Assembly: GCA_937858775.1 (NCBI GenBank)
Contig: CALLYX010000352.1
Span: 1-7,428 of the forward strand
Source of the DNA: an uncultured bacterium
GTDB lineage: Bacteria; Auribacterota; Tritonobacteria; UBA1439
Length of the DNA: 7,428 bases
Reading direction: 5' to 3'
The notes under the pieces: generated by a model
Told to the model about the DNA's origin: nothing
Databases searched by the model: none
Seen by the model: only the letters and a program-made list of their open reading frames with translations
In this document: positions 6,020 through 7,428 of the stretch, in pieces
Layout: each line of letters starts with the position of its first letter
How positions within the stretch are numbered: the first letter of the stretch is position 1
Program-made: the position numbers and the translations under genes

Positions 6020-6075
6020 CACGGCGCCGGGGGCCCGCGAGCGCCTCTCCCCTCCCCCGCGTCGCCCCCTTCCGC

Positions 6076-6483
6076 TCACTCTTCCGTCGCAAGCGATATA
6101 TCGTGGATCCCCGCCTCCTGGCACGCGTTGAGGACCGCCACGACCTGTTCGTGGTACGCCTTCGCATCGCCGCGCACGAAAACCCTCGGTTTCCTGGCCG
6201 CCGCCATAGCCGCCTTCAGCCGCTTCGGGAGATCCCCGAGCGCGACCGGCGTCCCACCCATGCTGATCTCACCGCTCCGCGAGATCGTCACGGCGACGGG
6301 CTGGATATCCATCGAGACCGCCTCCGAGGCCTTCGCCCTCGGCAGCGCCACTTGGAGTTCCCGCTGGATCCTTTGGAACGACGTGGCGACCAGAAAGAAG
6401 ACGAGGAGGTTGAAGACAACGTCGATCAGGGGCGTCATGTTCATATCGTCGCCTTCCGTCGATCTCCTCCGCAGCAATTTCAT
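6076..6483 (-). CDS. ExbD/TolR family proton-motor subunit
   Basis: A 135-residue inner-membrane protein that with ExbB/TolQ uses proton flow to energise outer-membrane transport (Ton) or envelope constriction (Tol). The single membrane helix is in MNMTPLIDVVFNLLVFFLVA (14-33), preceded by basic residues. Asp21 in PLIDVVFNLL is the conserved proton-carrying Asp of the family. A periplasmic domain of about 100 residues follows, ending VLNACQEAGIHDISLATE, the usual ExbD C-terminal fold. The ATG at 6483 overlaps the TGA of the upstream channel gene in an ATGA, so translation is coupled, and a G-rich Shine-Dalgarno lies within the end of that gene. No TonB, TolA, TolB or Pal gene follows in the window. 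Ton and Tol types therefore cannot be separated, and I give no symbol. Confidence 0.94.
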   Translation of the reverse strand: MKLLRRRSTEGDDMNMTPLIDVVFNLLVFFLVATSFQRIQRELQVALPRAKASEAVSMDIQPVAVTISRSGEISMGGTPVALGDLPKRLKAAMAAARKPRVFVRGDAKAYHEQVVAVLNACQEAGIHDISLATEE

Positions 6484-7109
6484 CGCCCCCCCCTCCCCTC
6501 GAAGAGGTCCTCAAGGAACATCCTCAGGGAGATCTCCATCCGCTCGGAGATCCTGCCCTCCAGGAGGCCGCGGAAGTAATGGTAGCAGGCGAGCGATGGG
6601 ATGGCGATGAGGAGCCCGGCCGCGGTCGTGATGAGCGCCTCCGAGATCCCCGCCGCGAGCAGGTCCGCCCTCCCCAGGCCCGCCTCCGAGGCCACCACGT
6701 TGAACGCCTTGATGATCCCGAAGATCGTCCCCAGCAGGCCGAGGAGCGGGCTGATGTTCGAGATGACCAGGAGCGGCTTGATCCGGAGGGCGATGTCGTC
6801 CATCTCGCGCGCGCCGAGGTCCTCCACCGTGCTCCGGATCACCTCGTTCGGGATCGCGGGGCGCTCGTTGAGCGTAAGGGCGACGGTGAAGACGGCCGCG
6901 GCCGGGTTCGGGTGCGCCCTGCAGTAGTCCATGGCGCCCCCGAAGTCGCCGGCCGCCACGAGGGCCCGCACCCGCTTGACGAACCACAGCGGGACCACCC
7001 GCTCCGGCCGCATCATGATGAACCGCTCCACCGCGAAGCCGAGAGCCAGGATGGAGCACGCCAGGAGGGGCCACATCAACACCCCCCCCCTCTGGAACTC
7101 TTCGTACCT
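6480..7109 (-). CDS. ExbB/TolQ/MotA family proton channel, 5' end lost at a junction
   Basis: The channel subunit of a proton-driven motor, partner of the ExbD/TolR gene that overlaps its stop by ATGA. The first in-frame start is GTG at 7082, giving 200 residues. However, family-like coding extends further up as YEEFQRGGVLMWPLLACSIL, and the GGxxMWPLL motif normally follows an N-terminal segment. The real start is therefore upstream and probably removed by the B/C junction. The GTG also abuts a run of nine G with no spacing for a ribosome site. Numbered from that GTG: membrane helix 1 is about 3-20, helix 2 about 105-125 in SPLLGLLGTIFGIIKAF, helix 3 about 143-168 with AAGISEALITTAAGLLIAIP. 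The last is the diagnostic MotA/TolQ/ExbB motif, with threonines lining the proton path. The end coordinate 7109 marks the limit of plausible coding, not a start codon. Confidence 0.9.
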   Translation of the reverse strand, partial: RYEEFQRGGVLMWPLLACSILALGFAVERFIMMRPERVVPLWFVKRVRALVAAGDFGGAMDYCRAHPNPAAAVFTVALTLNERPAIPNEVIRSTVEDLGAREMDDIALRIKPLLVISNISPLLGLLGTIFGIIKAFNVVASEAGLGRADLLAAGISEALITTAAGLLIAIPSLACYHYFRGLLEGRISERMEISLRMFLEDLFEGRGGR

Positions 7110-7137
7110 GAGCGAAACCCACCGGTGATGGGAACAG
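7110..7137. other. Sequence junction B/C: channel gene meets a methyltransferase-like fragment
   Basis: Up to about 7109 the minus-strand frame encodes the ExbB/TolQ N-terminus. From 7138 rightward a different minus-strand frame encodes a methyltransferase-like protein. Neither reading makes sense across the intervening bases, so the break lies within about 28 bases. No mobile-element ends or repeats are visible. This is a second mid-gene break, like that near 1945. Confidence 0.65.
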
Positions 7138-7428
7138 CCGCAGATCCCAGCCGCCAGCCGGATACTGGATGCTCGGCACAGGCCCCTCGCCGTTGTGCTC
7201 CAGCGACCCGTCCACCATTGCCGGGGTCAGAAGGTGGGCGAGCTGCACGAAACATACGGCCGTCGGCGAACCATAGACATGGACACCGTAGATGTTCATG
7301 TTGTGGATTTCTTCGAACAGTTGGGCCTCATTCACGAACTGAAAGTGGCGGCGCAGCCGTGGGTACGTCCGCAGACGCAACTCGCCGCCACTGGGGTCGG
7401 TGAAGTGGCTCTCCGGGTGCAGCAGTGC
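7138..7428 (-). CDS. Eco57I-type DNA methyltransferase / type IIG restriction-modification fragment, open at both ends
   Basis: A 97-codon open frame entering from the window edge, without start or stop. It begins ALLHPESHFTDPSGG and contains RRHFQFVNEAQLFEEIHN, IYGVHVYGSPTAVCFVQLAH, LLTPAMVDGSLEHNGEGPVP and PAGGWDLR. The series HFQFVNExxLFxEI, GVHVYG, LxxPxxxDxSxxHxGxGxVPxI and WDxR is one I associate with large Eco57I-type or related class I SAM-dependent DNA methyltransferases, many of them actinobacterial. This is pattern memory, not an alignment. The SAM-binding and NPPY catalytic motifs are not in this piece, so activity cannot be judged. Similarity stops just after WDLR, where the family usually continues with a His/Arg-rich segment. 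The frame then runs into the GC-rich channel gene in another phase. Confidence 0.55.

Noticed and set aside
1946..7109. The GC-rich 5.2 kb block as a mobile element or genomic island
   Set aside because: No integrase, transposase, terminal repeats, tRNA target or direct repeats at the ends, and its genes are housekeeping envelope functions cut at one end. A chimeric join explains it more simply.
6511..7380. A 289-codon minus-strand frame appearing to be a methyltransferase with a long C-terminal extension
   Set aside because: Only the part above about 7138 resembles a protein family. The remainder is an out-of-phase reading of the ExbB/TolQ gene.

Overview
The window looks like three unrelated bacterial sequences joined end to end. 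Two genes are cut in mid-reading-frame at the joins, and base composition changes at the first join. I divide it into segment A (1 to about 1945, moderate GC and AT-rich between genes), segment B (about 1946 to about 7110, very GC-rich) and segment C (about 7138 to 7428, intermediate GC). The simplest reading is a chimeric contig from a metagenome or mixed assembly. Insertion or rearrangement in a living genome cannot be excluded from sequence alone. GC statements are judged by eye.

Segment A reads entirely on the minus strand. In transcription order it holds the C-terminal part of an AlgC-type phosphomannomutase/phosphoglucomutase, a short-chain polyprenyl diphosphate synthase, the PTS phosphocarrier HPr, and the start of PTS Enzyme I. 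The last three genes are nearly contiguous (gaps of 1 and 4 bases), so they form an operon linking isoprenoid precursor synthesis with a PTS phosphorelay. HPr has no ATG, GTG or TTG available and seems to begin at ATT. The host is a bacterium I cannot place.

Segment B begins with a plus-strand gene for an exported beta-propeller-like protein with calcium-binding Asp-Gly repeats and an abruptly ended C-terminal tail. It converges on a run of minus-strand envelope genes. In transcription order these are an ExbB/TolQ channel subunit (5' end lost at the join), an ExbD/TolR partner overlapping it by ATGA, a small SmpA/OmlA (BamE-like) lipoprotein, a SurA/PrsA-like parvulin prolyl isomerase lipoprotein, and a slipin-type SPFH membrane protein. 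The slipin has its own well-formed sigma-70-like promoter. ExbB/ExbD-type motors, BamE and SurA-like chaperones all serve the outer membrane, so the donor is a GC-rich diderm. The TSP3-like repeats and the FQP/GFGW tail recall proteins of uncultured Omnitrophota/Auribacterota-like lineages, but that placement is only an impression.

Segment C is the end of the window. It carries about 97 codons, open at both ends, resembling a stretch of Eco57I-type DNA methyltransferases (type IIG restriction-modification). Because it meets segment B at a break, its closeness to the tolQR genes should not be read as a biological association. I found no RNA genes, CRISPR arrays, insertion sequences or attachment sites, and no convincing new multi-gene system.
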